A stretch of 64,000 nucleotides of DNA. It comes from Aristolochia californica. Its lineage: Eukaryota > Streptophyta > Magnoliopsida > Piperales > Aristolochiaceae. The DNA lies in NCBI GenBank assembly GCA_029961685.1, contig JARWKL010000016.1, forward strand, positions 3,473,207 to 3,537,206, read 5' to 3'. Under the pieces are notes generated by a model. That model was not told the origin of the DNA, ran no database searches, and saw only the letters and a program-made list of their open reading frames with translations. Position 1 is the first letter of the stretch. Each line of letters begins with the position of its first letter. The position numbers and the translations under genes were made by a program. Of this stretch, positions 12,346-24,200 are shown in pieces.

Positions 12346-12554
12346 AAATAGAGGAAGAAGACAAAATTTGAAATTGATAAGTAGCAAGGACATATACTTG
12401 AAGTAGACATACGCCAAGCCACCACCCTATGAAGGATCTTCTGATGCAATTGAATCAGATACAGATATGAGCTTTCCTAAGCCTAGGTAAATTCGGATAC
12501 TTGAGCAGCTTCTCTTATCCGATGAGCTGCAGAGCTCGAAGTCTCTCTCCAGCC

Positions 12555-13484
12555 TTACTCCGAACGAGTGGCGTACCTTTCAACCTTCTCGTCGTTTAGA
12601 TTAATCCCCACCATGGCCTCACCGAGGCCGCAGCTAACTTCTGCAACAAGTTCTGGATCGCTGTAATGAGTGACCGCTTGCACAATAGCGCGGGCACGAC
12701 GAACTGGGTCACCGCTCTTGAACACCCCGGACCCGACAAACACCCCATCGCAGCCAAGCTGCATCATGAGCGCCGCGTCGGCGGGAGTAGCAACACCACC
12801 GGCGGCGAATTGGACCACCGGCAGCCGCCCCAGCTGCTTGGTCTGCATCACTAAATCATAGGGAGCAGCGATCTTTTTTGCGAATGAAAAGACCTCATCG
12901 TCATCCATGTTGCGGAGAACGCGAATGTCGCCCATCACCGACCGGACATGACGAACGGCCTCAATAATGTTGCCCGTGCCGGCCTCTCCTTTGGTCCGGA
13001 TCATAGCGGCGCCTTCCCTGATCCTCCGGAGAGCCTCGCCGAGGTTGCGGCAGCCGCAGACAAATGGGATTCTGAAGTTGTGCTTATTGATGTGATTCTC
13101 CTCGTCGGCCACCGTTAACACCTCGCTCTCATCTATGTAGTCGATGCCGATGGCTTCCAAGATCTGGGCCTCAACGAAGTGACCGATGCGAGCCTTGGCC
13201 ATGACGGGTATGGTGACGGCGCGCTTGATGTCCTTAATGAGTCCCGGATCGCTCATCCGAGCAACCCCGCCCTGGGCGCGGATGTCTGCAGGGACGCGCT
13301 CGAGGGCCATCACCGCACATGCTCCAGCCTCCTCCGCTATACGAGCCTGTTCAGGAGTGACCACGTCCATGATCACCCCTCCCCGGAGCATCTGCGCCAT
13401 ACCCACCTTAACCGAGAAAGGTGACTGCTTCGTCTCGGTCAGGGCACCGTTTCCATACACGGTGACAACGCCGGTTCCCGCCAT
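12555..13484 (-). CDS. PDX1: Pyridoxal 5'-phosphate synthase subunit PDX1
   Basis: A single uninterrupted frame of 309 residues, the usual length for plant PDX1 (PdxS/SNZ family). The enzyme makes pyridoxal 5'-phosphate from ribose 5-phosphate, glyceraldehyde 3-phosphate and ammonia, the last supplied by the PDX2 glutaminase, in a cytosolic dodecamer. The (beta/alpha)8 barrel runs from about residue 25 to 290. Visible key residues are Asp40 in GGVIMDVV, the first catalytic lysine Lys97 in VMAKARIGH, Lys165 in [12 protein letters not shown], and the phosphate loops [12 protein letters not shown] and [11 protein letters not shown]. All are intact, so it should be a catalytic PDX1 rather than a PDX1.2-type pseudoenzyme. 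The first ATG gives the expected MAGTGVV N-terminus. It has no introns and is markedly GC-richer than its flanks. A TATA box lies about 285 bp upstream of the ATG. Long antisense open frames opposite it are shadows. Confidence 0.97.
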   Translation of the reverse strand: MAGTGVVTVYGNGALTETKQSPFSVKVGMAQMLRGGVIMDVVTPEQARIAEEAGACAVMALERVPADIRAQGGVARMSDPGLIKDIKRAVTIPVMAKARIGHFVEAQILEAIGIDYIDESEVLTVADEENHINKHNFRIPFVCGCRNLGEALRRIREGAAMIRTKGEAGTGNIIEAVRHVRSVMGDIRVLRNMDDDEVFSFAKKIAAPYDLVMQTKQLGRLPVVQFAAGGVATPADAALMMQLGCDGVFVGSGVFKSGDPVRRARAIVQAVTHYSDPELVAEVSCGLGEAMVGINLNDEKVERYATRSE

Positions 13485-13769
13485 TTGTTTCTGCTACTCC
13501 TCTCTAATTTCTCAGTTCCCGGCCAATTCTCCGATGAACCTAAAACAACGAAATCCATCAAACAAATAAGAATCTAAAACCACGCCAAAAAAATCAGCAA
13601 GTACTCAGACAGAAAAAAACTAAATTGATTCAGAAAAAAAAACCCAAATTCAAGAATTAAAATCGAAATCTCATCAGGTCTTTAAGGGGCGCACAGACCG
13701 TAGAGCTAACGACGAATGGAGCTAGGGAAAGACGACGGAAGGTACTGGAAAACAAAGAAGATAACGGGG

Positions 13770-13777
13770 TATTTATA
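13770..13777 (-). promoter_or_regulatory. Probable TATA box of PDX1
   Basis: The minus strand reads TATAAATA here, flanked by GC-rich sequence, about 285 bp upstream of the PDX1 ATG. Transcription would start near 13740, giving a long 5' UTR (or one with an intron). Inferred from sequence only. Confidence 0.55.
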
Positions 13778-15298
13778 GAACGGAGAAAAACGGAGAGCAT
13801 CGAAAGAAAATACTTTCACCGACCCTCGAACTCAAACTTCTGAATTTCACTTCTGGAAATTAAATTTATAGTATAAATAAAAAACTAAAATTATTTTACT
13901 GTAAAATTTTACTATATTAATTATTATCTTATGAGACTGTTTTTCTGAAATATATTGTCAAGAACTGTCGAATTTCTTTTATAAAATTAATATATTCACA
14001 GTCGACAGAGCAGATATCCACGGGACCTCTCAGTGCTCTTTCGTTTTCTGATTTCCTCCATTAAAGAGATTCACAAATTGAACAATCAATAAATTTAGGT
14101 AATTTTTTTGTTAAATATGTGAACGGATTTGGGCTCTTGAAAATCCAAATTAAATTAAGCGAATCAATGGTTAAGGGAGACATTCATCTCCGATCATGAT
14201 TCATGAGTATTATCCTTAATTGAGTGAGGGAGATTTGGTTTGGTATTATATTGCAAGAGAGACACAGAGAGATTTCTGGAAGAGGTGGAATTTATGAGGT
14301 GAGCAGCAGGCAAAGGGAAAGAGCCTCTTGTTTCCAATCTCGTCTCCTTCCACATCTTTCTTTTTCTTTTTCCTGATTTTTCTGTGTTCTCTCTCTTTTC
14401 CCGTTTTGTATTTTTTCTTTTTCCTGATTTTTTGACTCTCCGTGATGCAATCAAAGTTGTTGCTTTCTTTTCTTTCCCAGTTTCGATGCAGAGCCCCCCC
14501 ACCGAGAGCGATGCAGCTACTCGTGCTCTTCTTTGTCTCTTCCTTGTTGGAGTTCAGATTCTTTTCAAACACTACTCTGTCTTTTGTCCTTTTTTTTATT
14601 TTTTTTTTTATCTCCTCCCAGCCGCCGCCCCCACCCAGTTGCCACGCTTCTCTTCTGCCATTGATCAAGCAAGAAACGGCGCGACTTCTGGTCAATGATT
14701 TTTCTGATCAATGTTTTTTAATTAACGCCGCCCCGATCAAGTCAGAAACATCGGTCTAACAGTTGATGATGGGGGTGGATAGTATCCAATGCCCTGGAAT
14801 ACCCCATGAACTCGGGTGAGTGAACTGGACTCAAAATGTCAACTCGACCAGATTGAAACTGGCTTCCTGCTCGTTAGAATTTGAAAGACTTCAAAATTCA
14901 AATTCGAGTAACTTTTGAGTGCACAACCAGCTAAACGATCTTTGGTGCACAAAAAAAAAAATAGCAGGAATCCGAGATTCATGAATGCGGCTCCTTCCAG
15001 GAAGAACCTAAAGCATGCTCTGTAGAATCGGTGAAGGATCAAACAAAACCATTTTCCCCATTCTTTAAGGTTGCTAGCTTTCGAGTCAGAAACAAGTAAA
15101 GCATTCATCAAAATATAAGCAGAATCTAAACCTCCAAGAAAGAAAACATGGATGGTGATTTTCACGAATACAAACATGAGAATTAACTACTCAAAACATC
15201 AAACCTTGCGGGGTGGCTGTAAACACCCTTTTCTCTGCAAGAAATTCCACCACCCAAACATTACACCCATACACTTACAGGAGATCCCAGACGGAATC
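13778..15298. other. intergenic between PDX1 and the TIC21 3' end
   Basis: Upstream PDX1 flank, then a strand-asymmetric pyrimidine-rich tract (about 14330-14640) whose open frames on both strands are low-complexity (Lys/Arg-rich or Phe/Ser-rich). Nothing recognisable as a gene. The right end probably includes the TIC21 3' UTR. Confidence 0.55.
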
Positions 15299-18200
15299 TT
15301 ATGCAGCTCGAAGCGTGGGAGCAGCTTCTGAAGTAGGCAATGTTACTGATCTGAGCAGTTCTAGGGAAGAAACAAGCCCCAGAAAATGAGAAAGTATGGT
15401 GTTGGCTGAGGCCTGCACGGATTTGGAACAGAAATGAAATTACAAGAATAATTGGATAAATGATGATTGAAAATACTAAATACAGTGTTTATAGATATCT
15501 AAAAGAATGATAAATAAATGAGGATCCGCTACCCGGGCAAAATAACTTAGATGTTTATGGGTATCTGAAAGAATGATAAAGAAATAATGAGGGTTTACTA
15601 CCCCCATGCAAAATAGCATTCCAAAAAACTTGCATCTTTTAGTAGCATTTTCTGCAAATATTGAACTTCTAGAGAGTTGGTACCAGTAGACTGTCATCAA
15701 AATTCACCGTTCATAGTTGAGTGCAAATTTCAGACTAGCATCCTCTTCCTACTCATTCTTCCTTGGCAAAAAGACCACAAACCAAGCCCCTCCTTAAGGA
15801 TCAATTAGCCAGTATTGTAGTTATAAAATCGTGCAAAGCTTATAAGCTTATGTTGAAAATAAGCCCTCTCTACTATTCTAATGATCAAGTTAGGGCAGTT
15901 TCCATTCAGCGGAAACCTTCAAGAACCTACTACACTAACAAGGCCTGGACTAATAGCTTGCGAAATTTACAAAACCAGAAAGGAGATCCAGGATGCTCCC
16001 TCCTTAGCTAGAGAATCAAAGATACTATTGGAAAATCATATGCTGCCATTGTACATTGATTTGGAAACATGCATCCAGTATTTCATCAAAGACATGAGAG
16101 AGCATCCATGGCAGTGGAGAGTTCCTTTTCATCCATCTATCTAGTTGGAAATTCATTTCCTATCCCTTCTGAGGCTTGAGGTCTTCTCTCCATCCACCAT
16201 GCATTCATTTATTCTCTAGAAGTAATAAAAGCTCAAAAACTTTACCTTTTCATAAAAAATATGAGATTTGGAGAGAAAATAGAAGAGAAAAGAGGATAAA
16301 AAGATACCTGGGAGAATAACAGCCTTGCTACCTTGGAAAAAGTGCCAGAAAAGCACGTTCTTCCTCTTTTTAATCAGGGTTTAAGTGAGATTTTATAAAA
16401 GGATAAAAATACCCCTCAATACTCAAAATTACATTTCTCCTAAAATACCTATCTAAATTGAATGAAAATTGAACCATAGATAAAATAAGACATTGTCTAT
16501 CTAACAGCTATACTATAAAAGAAAAATGTAATGTGAAAAATGACCAAAATACCCCTGGGCTGGTATTTTAACACTCCCCCTCAAGTTGGAGAGTAGATAT
16601 TACAACAATCCTAGTTTGTCACTGATGGATACATGTTCACATCTTTCCAAAGGCTTAGTAAATATATCTCCCAACTGGTCTGAAGAGTTTACATGAGTTA
16701 TCACCTTCCCTTGCATAACTGCATCTCTAATGAAGTGGCTGTCAACCTCTATATGTTTCGTTCTCTCATGGAATACAGGGTTACTAGCAATAACAATGGC
16801 TGCCTGGTTATCACAGTTCATAACCATAGGGTCAGGTAACATAAAATCAAATTCAAGAAGAACAAACTTAATCCACATAAATTCACTAATTGTGTGAGAT
16901 ATTGCTCGATACTCGGCCTCTGCACTAGATCTAGCGACAACTGTTTGTTTCTTACTTTTCCAACTTACTAGGTTGCCTCTAACAAAACAACAGTAGTCTG
17001 ACATAGAACGTCTATCCATCTTACACCCAGCATAAACGGCATCAGAATACCCAAGTACATTAGCCTTCCCATTCTGAGTATATAGAAGACATTTTCCAGG
17101 TGCATCCTTCAAGTACTTTAAAATCCTCTTAACAACTTTTAAATGGACTTTCCAAGGATTTTCCATCAATTGGCTCACAACTCCCACGGCAAATGAAATA
17201 TCCGGCTTGGTAACTGTAGCATAGATCAGTTTACCTACTAACCATCGATATTGAGTTTTATCCTTGAGTGTAGGACCTTAGGTATCATGCAGATTATGAT
17301 TAACTTCTATGGAATGGGTTTAGCACCTAATAAACCATACTCCTGTAACATATCTAATATATATTTTCTCTGAGAAGGCATAATACCTCGCTTGCTACGA
17401 GCAACTTAATGCCAATGAAGTACTTGAGAGAGCCCAAATCCTTTGCCTATAAATGTGTGACCAAATATTGTTTAACTTCTATAATACCATCAAGATCATC
17501 ACCAGATAACACAATGTCATTTACAAAGACAACCAAAACCACCATACTAGTCTTCCTTTTTAGGAACATGGAATGATCACAATGGATCCTATAGAACCCA
17601 AATTGTAGTACAACGGTACTAAACATTTCAAACCAGGCCCATAAACTCTGTTGAAGTTCATAAATAGCCGTCTGTAGCATACACACCTTTCCTGTCTCCC
17701 CTTGAGCAATATACCCAAGAGGTTGCTCCATATACACTTCCTCATGTAGATCACCATATAGAAAGACATTTTTCACATAAAGCTGAAAGAGAGGTCAACC
17801 CTTATTAACAACCACAGAGATTAAGATACATACTGAAGTAAGTAAGGGCACAGGAGAAAATGTCTCTAAGACATCAACTCCAAAAGTTTGTGTATACCCT
17901 TTCGCCACCAATCATGCTTTATACCGTTCAATAGAGCAATCAACATTATATTTGATAGTATACACCCAACAACACCCCACAATAGTTGTTCCTGCAAGGG
18001 GATCATATAGACACCATATTCCTCAAGACACTAATATACTCATCTCATCATCCATAACTTATTCCATTCCAGAGAGCACAAGGCTTCCTACACTAAATGA
18101 GGTACATAGGAAGTAGACAGTGACATAGCACATGACATGAAGGATAGGGACAAAAAATCAAGAGACATATATTTGGATATCGAATGAGAAGTACAAGATC

Positions 18201-21200
18201 GTTCACCTTTTCGTAGACTAACGGGCAAATCCAAATCAAAGACAACAGGATTTGCAGGCAATGAGGAAGCTAGTAGATCATGAGAAGAGAGCTTTGTAGA
18301 GGTGACTGTTAGAGGCACTGCAGGAGTACGAGAACGACAATTGTAAACAGGAAAAGGCAATGAAGAACTCGATGAACCTAGTACATCCAAAACTGCAATA
18401 GGAACAGGACTATCTGAAGGAGGCTTAGGTGAGATAAGAAGCTCAATAGAGAATTAAAAATATGGAGTATGTTCAAAGTAGGTCACAATAGCTGACACAT
18501 ATGTCTTTTGTCCATTAGGATCATAACATTTGTACCCTTTTTGTCGACGAGAATATCTCAAAAAAACACATTTGACAAACCGAGGTGACAACTTATCAAG
18601 CGTAGTTCCAAACATATGAACAAAACAAGTACATCAAAAAACACAAGGAACCACATCAAAAAATTTACAATTTGGCTTTAAAACATAAAAAAGAACTTGA
18701 GCACTCAAAACAAATGAGGGCATACGATTAATCAAGTAGCACAAAGCTAAAACTACATCCTTCCAAAAGGATTTAGGAACATTCATATGCAGTAATAGTA
18801 TCCCGGTAACCTCAAAGAGATGTTTATTTTTACGTTTAGTCACCGCATTTTGTTGTGGTGTATAAAGGCAGGAGGTTTGATGGGTAATACCACGAGAAAC
18901 ACAAAATATTGAAATTTTATGTTAAGATATTCCAAACCATTGACAGTACAAAACACATGAACACAAACACCAAATTGATTCTTTATTTCATTAAAAAATT
19001 GAAGAATACATCAAATACTTTGGACTTCTTCATTAAGAGATACACCCGAGTTACTCTACTGAAATCATCAATAAACGACACAAAATACTTAAAACCAAAT
19101 GGGCTAGGAATCCAGCACGGACCCCATACATCAGAATGAACTAATTCAAACAATTTGGTGTTCCGACTAGAACTAACTGGGAAACTGAAGCGACGATGTT
19201 TTTCCAGCTGACAAGACTCGTAATCAAATGAATATCGGTTGGCAAAGAAAGAAAAGACTGACGCAGCTTAACTCATGATGGATGTCCCAAAGGCAAATGC
19301 CACAAGTAAGAAGAATGCGTAGTAGTGAGTGCCATAGATCAAGAAACTGATACATCATCCAACATGTAGAGCCCTCCCTTCCCATGTCCTAAACCAATTG
19401 TCTTCTTCATCTACAAGTCCTGTGTTATGGTCCTGGGTTAAGTACTTGGCTTTCCGCTACCTACCAGGTCGGTCTTTTGGGTAGTATTGGCTAGGTACTT
19501 AACATTTGGTATCAGAGCGGGCACCCACGTCGCGAGTTCGAATCCCGGAGGGGGCGACCTAGCGGTGTCGCTAGAGTGGGCCGCCGTGGTCGTCAGCTCG
19601 TGAAGGTGGAATGTGATGTTATGGTCCTGGGTTAAGGACTTGGCTTTCCGCTACCTACCAGACCAGTTTTTTGGGTAGTATTGACTAGGTACTTAACATC
19701 CTGGAAAACAAAGGAAGTAAGATAAAAGGTTACTGACTGTTTAAGGATTTAGTAATATGACTCACAGACAAGAGATTATTTGGAAATTTTGGTAAAAATA
19801 AAACAGAATCTAAGGACATTTGTGGAGTGAACTGTACCCTCCCCCTGAATGGGAAAAGTGGATCCATTAGCTAAAGTAACTCGACAATATGAATGGGATG
19901 GATTAATGGACTGAAATAAGGAGGGCATACCTGACATGTGTGTAGAGGCTGCTGAATCAATGATCCAAGACGGGGAATGGGACACATTCAATGCAGTCAT
20001 ACCTATACTAACCATTGTGGCACTCACTAAGGAAGAAGGAGAAATCTCAGTAGTCTGAGAAGCAGTAGATGGAGCAATCAATAGACCCAGTCGTAGTACT
20101 AACTGTTGAATTTTCTCCATAGGATGCAGTGTGTGAGAAGGCGTCCTTATCTGTGATTATAGAGTTTGCCCAACTAGGCTTACCAAATTTTTCCCAACAT
20201 TTCTCAAAAATATGATTAGTTCTACCACAATGAACACATATCCGATCCGCCCAACCATTCCGGCCATGGCCGCGGCAGCGGGTAGAGAAAGAGCGAGCTC
20301 TACCTCTATTATTACCACCATGAAACTGACCATCAAGTTTATCAGTAGAAGATTGGAGGTTAAGAACAATTGCTTCGGAGAGAGCTCCACCAGATTCATT
20401 CTTATTTACCATTGCACCTTCAGCTCAAAGAACTCTATTAAAAGCCTACTAAAGGGTAGTCACATCCTCATTAGCCAACAACTGGGCTCGAATAACATCA
20501 CACTCAGGCCCCAAACCATCCAAAAATCGGGCTACTTGAATCTGATTTTCTTTCTTACAGATGTCTTCAACATTCGCAGTAAAATGATGGAATATACTAA
20601 TCTCTTGCAGTACTCCTCTCAGCTTAGTGAAATAATTTGTCACTGATCTACCTCCACGCGTCATATTAAAATATTTCACATATAACTCATAGATCCTTGA
20701 CAAATTACTTCCTGAGATAAAATGGAAGGCAAGGTAGCCTTAGCAATACTGCAACTCAAAATCTGGTCACTAAATCTGGACTCCATACTGTTGACCAACT
20801 AGGTTATTACTAAATTATTATCTACCACCCAATCTTCAGTAATAGGCCTAGGGGGATCATCTGTTATATATTTGGTCAATCTTCTAGCTCTCAAATACAT
20901 CAAAACTGATCCAGACCAATTCACATAATTCGATCCATTCAACCGGATCGTAGTTATCTGAATAGGCTATGAGAATTTCACACTTGAGCTCTCAGTAGTC
21001 TTCTGGACAACAACTTGTGTGCTAGATTCAGCCACTAAATATCACAAAACACCACAATTTAGTACACTCGAGCATCAATCAACCAAAGAGAAATTTCCCC
21101 AAATTTGTATGCTTGCATAGTCAAGTGGGCCCCGCACCAAAGTCAATTAAGGCAATTCAACACCCAATTCATTCAATTTATAAGCAATAGTGATCAACTT

Positions 21201-24200
21201 CAGCAATTTAGACCATAAATCGATGAAAGAATAACCTAATTGCAAGAAATCAAGATGACGCATGCTATACGAATGATGGCGTAAGTAATTAGGGTTAATG
21301 ATGCAAGCATATTTGAGGAATTTCTTCAAATCGGGATCATCAAACACCTCTAAATCCCAATAATCAATCAAAAAGAAGTAGTAGTCATTAGCCAAGAGGC
21401 TAAGACAGGCAAACAAAGGTAAAAATTAAAAAATTTACCCTACCAGAAATCTGGGAAAATTCTTCAAGGAGATTGCTGAAAATGGAGATAGGGTCCACAA
21501 AATTAAAAGAAATCAGCCCAAGATGTGCGTTATTGCTCTAATACCATGAAAAATATGAGATTTGGGGAGAAAATAGAAGAGAAAAGAGGAGAAAAAGAGA
21601 CCAGGGAGAAGAGCAGCCTTGCTTCCTTGGAGAAAGTGATAGAAAAGTACATCCTCCCTCTTTTTAATCAAGGTTTAAGTGATATTTTACAAAAGGACAA
21701 AAATACCCCTCAATACTCAAAATTACATATTTCCTAAAATACATGTCTATATTGAATGAAAATTAAACCATAGAAAAAATAAGACATGGTCTATCTAACA
21801 GCCATACTATAAGAGAAATATGTATGTGGGAAATGATCAAAATACCCCTGGACTGGTATTTTAACAAAATAAAAATAAAAAAAAGCTTATGAAATTGCTA
21901 AGCAAAACAAGCAATGTAGCTCGACTTCAAGTCTAATATAAAAAAGCTTGCAAAAGAAAAATCCATTCCTTATACTAATTATTAAAATGTAGCAACCTCT
22001 TTCAACTAACTCACTGTTCTCACATCTTTACCTAGACTATTGAGTAGAATTGTGTTGAATACAAATTGTTCTTTAGTTAAACCCATAGGCCTGATTTTCG
22101 TGAGCCTGCACTGACGGGCAAATTCTTATGATAACTTAGTTTAACAGCATTTTGAGAGTGTAACTGAGTAGATTAGATAGAGGGGAGAGCAAAAAAAGAG
22201 GAGAGAAATGAGACATAAAGAAAGAAGGGTTTGCCATGTGGACTCAAAAGAGGCTGGAAAGTGGTAGAGCTCGACTCCTAATCCTCCTTAAGTATCATTA
22301 GGTAAAATTAGACAGAAATTTTCCCTTCTCCTTAGTTACATAAGAAAAACCAACCTAAACATAAGCTAAACTACTTCTAATTACACAACAAAGTTTCCTA
22401 AGGAGGAGACCAAAATAACTGAAGTACTTAGAATACCCATAGTAAATGACTAAATTGCCTTTGGCATACATAATTTAACAAGGAAACTCATAAAACTAGT
22501 AGACTCATCATCCAAATATAACAAAATTCTCAAAATGTAACTGCAAACACCCCACCTAATGGTCTAAATGCTTTGAGAGTTTCTTAATATAGTTAGAACC
22601 GATATCTTGTTAAACTGCAATAGCTTCACAGACTGGTAGTGTCATAGAAATTTTCAAAGTTTACATTCTAAAGCTATTTCATAGGATTGAACCAACAATC
22701 AAGATCTTGCAGTGAGACAAAAGCTTCCCTGATGAATATGCCTAGATGTACAAAGAACCTAAGTATAATCCTCATATGCTCCTCCACAGGAAAATATTAA
22801 TAAAATCAAATGGACACAAAAACCATACGACATGAAATTCCCTATTTGCAGGGTGTTGTGTAGGCAATCTCGCATCAGAAAATGAAATTCTTGAAAACTG
22901 TCCAACACTCCATGCATCTAAACAAATTAGTTAGGAGTTACCTGCACTAAAAATACATCCAAAGCTAAAACAGGGCTATTGCCAGGAGAAATTCCCTGAT
23001 AATATGGGACAGCCGAAGTAGTGAGAGCCTTCGCTACCAAAGAACCAACAGTTGCTTGTATGCCAAGAATAGCAGCACCCATTCCAATAATGTTAAGCAT
23101 AATACCATTTTTCAAGCTCTTTACCACTTCAGAACGAGGGGGAGCCTGTAACACAACCACCAACACATAGTTCAAAAATGAAATTACTAGTTCTAGAAAA
23201 CATGAAAACACCAAAAACAACTGTAGTGTTGGACATTTTAATCAAAACAGGATGGTCATAAGAAAACCCTTCTAGCTAAAATCAAACAAGAGAAAATTAG
23301 TTTTGATCAGGATTTTTTTTCAATTTTATTTTTATGGATAAAGAATAGTACCTTAACATTACGTCTATAGAAACAGGAGCCAACAACATTACATGACTGA
23401 CCTGGCAACCCTGGGTTGTACCAAAATGAATCCACAAGTTTCTTAAAGATTTGTCATCTCAAATTACATTTGGTGAGTTGGTGAATTTATCTGGCCGGTG
23501 CCTCTTTTGTGCAATGACACATCAAAGCTGGGGACAATCAATTGGAGAGTTTGACTAGAAATCTGATAGTACTAGTGCTTCACTTTGTTCACAGCAGTAT
23601 GAAGTTTAGTGGATAGACCATTGTTGATTCCTTCCTTGCCTCCTTGATCTGTGTTATTGGTCTCTGCTTCTTAATGAATTCTACTTCTCATCGAGGTTGA
23701 GTACTACACACACACGTATACTCATTTGCATTTATATCGTCAGGATATCAACAACATATGTATGTTATATACACTGAGTGTTAAGAGAAAACATTCCAAA
23801 AATTCAAATTTTTGGAGTGTTTTGATGTGATATCCTGTCTACAATGAATTTTTTGCTATTTACAATAGCTTCATAATATCTAAAATGCTCTAGGGGGTGG
23901 TCTTTCAAATCTCAAACAACTTCTATCAATTAATCAAAGTTGACAATGCAAAAAACACTATGTCCAACCGCTAACATGTCATTCAATTCAATTTGTAAAG
24001 TGATAAACAAACAAGCAAAAGTAACAAGTATTGCCACTTGCAGATTCTATCAATGAATAACAAAAAACCCATTTTTTAAAATAGTAAATCCAAACTGAAG
24101 TACTATGACAATTTCAAGTATCTTTACTTGTCGTGCATTATAAGTCACAATAACACATGGATGAATTACCTTTGCTGGCTCATTGGCAGTTCTCCGGAGC

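Larger units (their letters stand above)
8669..12554. other. 3.9 kb intergenic, no gene recognised
   Basis: The 3' flank of the reticulon gene, then AT-rich sequence whose short open frames on both strands (for example 11011-11199, 11103-11363, 11440-11691) have no family character. Two small tandem repeats are listed separately. The right end is probably the 3' UTR and 3' flank of the minus-strand PDX1 gene. Confidence 0.6.
16253..21866 (-). mobile_element. Copia LTR retrotransposon in TIC21 intron 3 (two LTRs, degenerate)
   Basis: About 5.6 kb, in the same orientation as the host gene. Nearly identical LTRs (16253-16573 and 21547-21866) bound it. Read on the minus strand, the order is 5' LTR, Met-tRNA primer site, gag (20703-20449), zinc knuckle CVHCGRTNHIFEKC (about 20320), protease WIIDSAASTHM (about 19950; the usual DSGA is DSAA), an integrase remnant (KNKHLFEVTGILL, 18843-18634), reverse transcriptase (NVFLYGDLHEEVYMEQP, 17776-17447; the YVDD site reads FVND), RNase H (LGYSDAVYAGCKMDRRS to the stop, 17187-16600), polypurine tract, 3' LTR. 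Many frameshifts and stops are present, so it is non-autonomous now. A TRIM is nested at 19423-19698. I found no clean target-site duplication. Confidence 0.93.

Noticed and set aside
13179..13569. Open frames of 81 and 127 codons on the plus strand
   Set aside because: They lie antisense to the PDX1 coding region and owe their openness to its GC-rich codon use; no family character.
14246..14759. Open frames on both strands
   Set aside because: Low-complexity products from a strand-asymmetric pyrimidine tract (Lys/Arg-rich one way, Phe/Ser-rich the other).
19507..19560. tRNA gene or SINE suggested by ggtatcagagc and gttcgaatcccgg
   Set aside because: No cloverleaf or acceptor stem could be formed, and the sequence is bounded by 82 bp LTRs with a 5 bp duplication, so it is the internal region of a TRIM.
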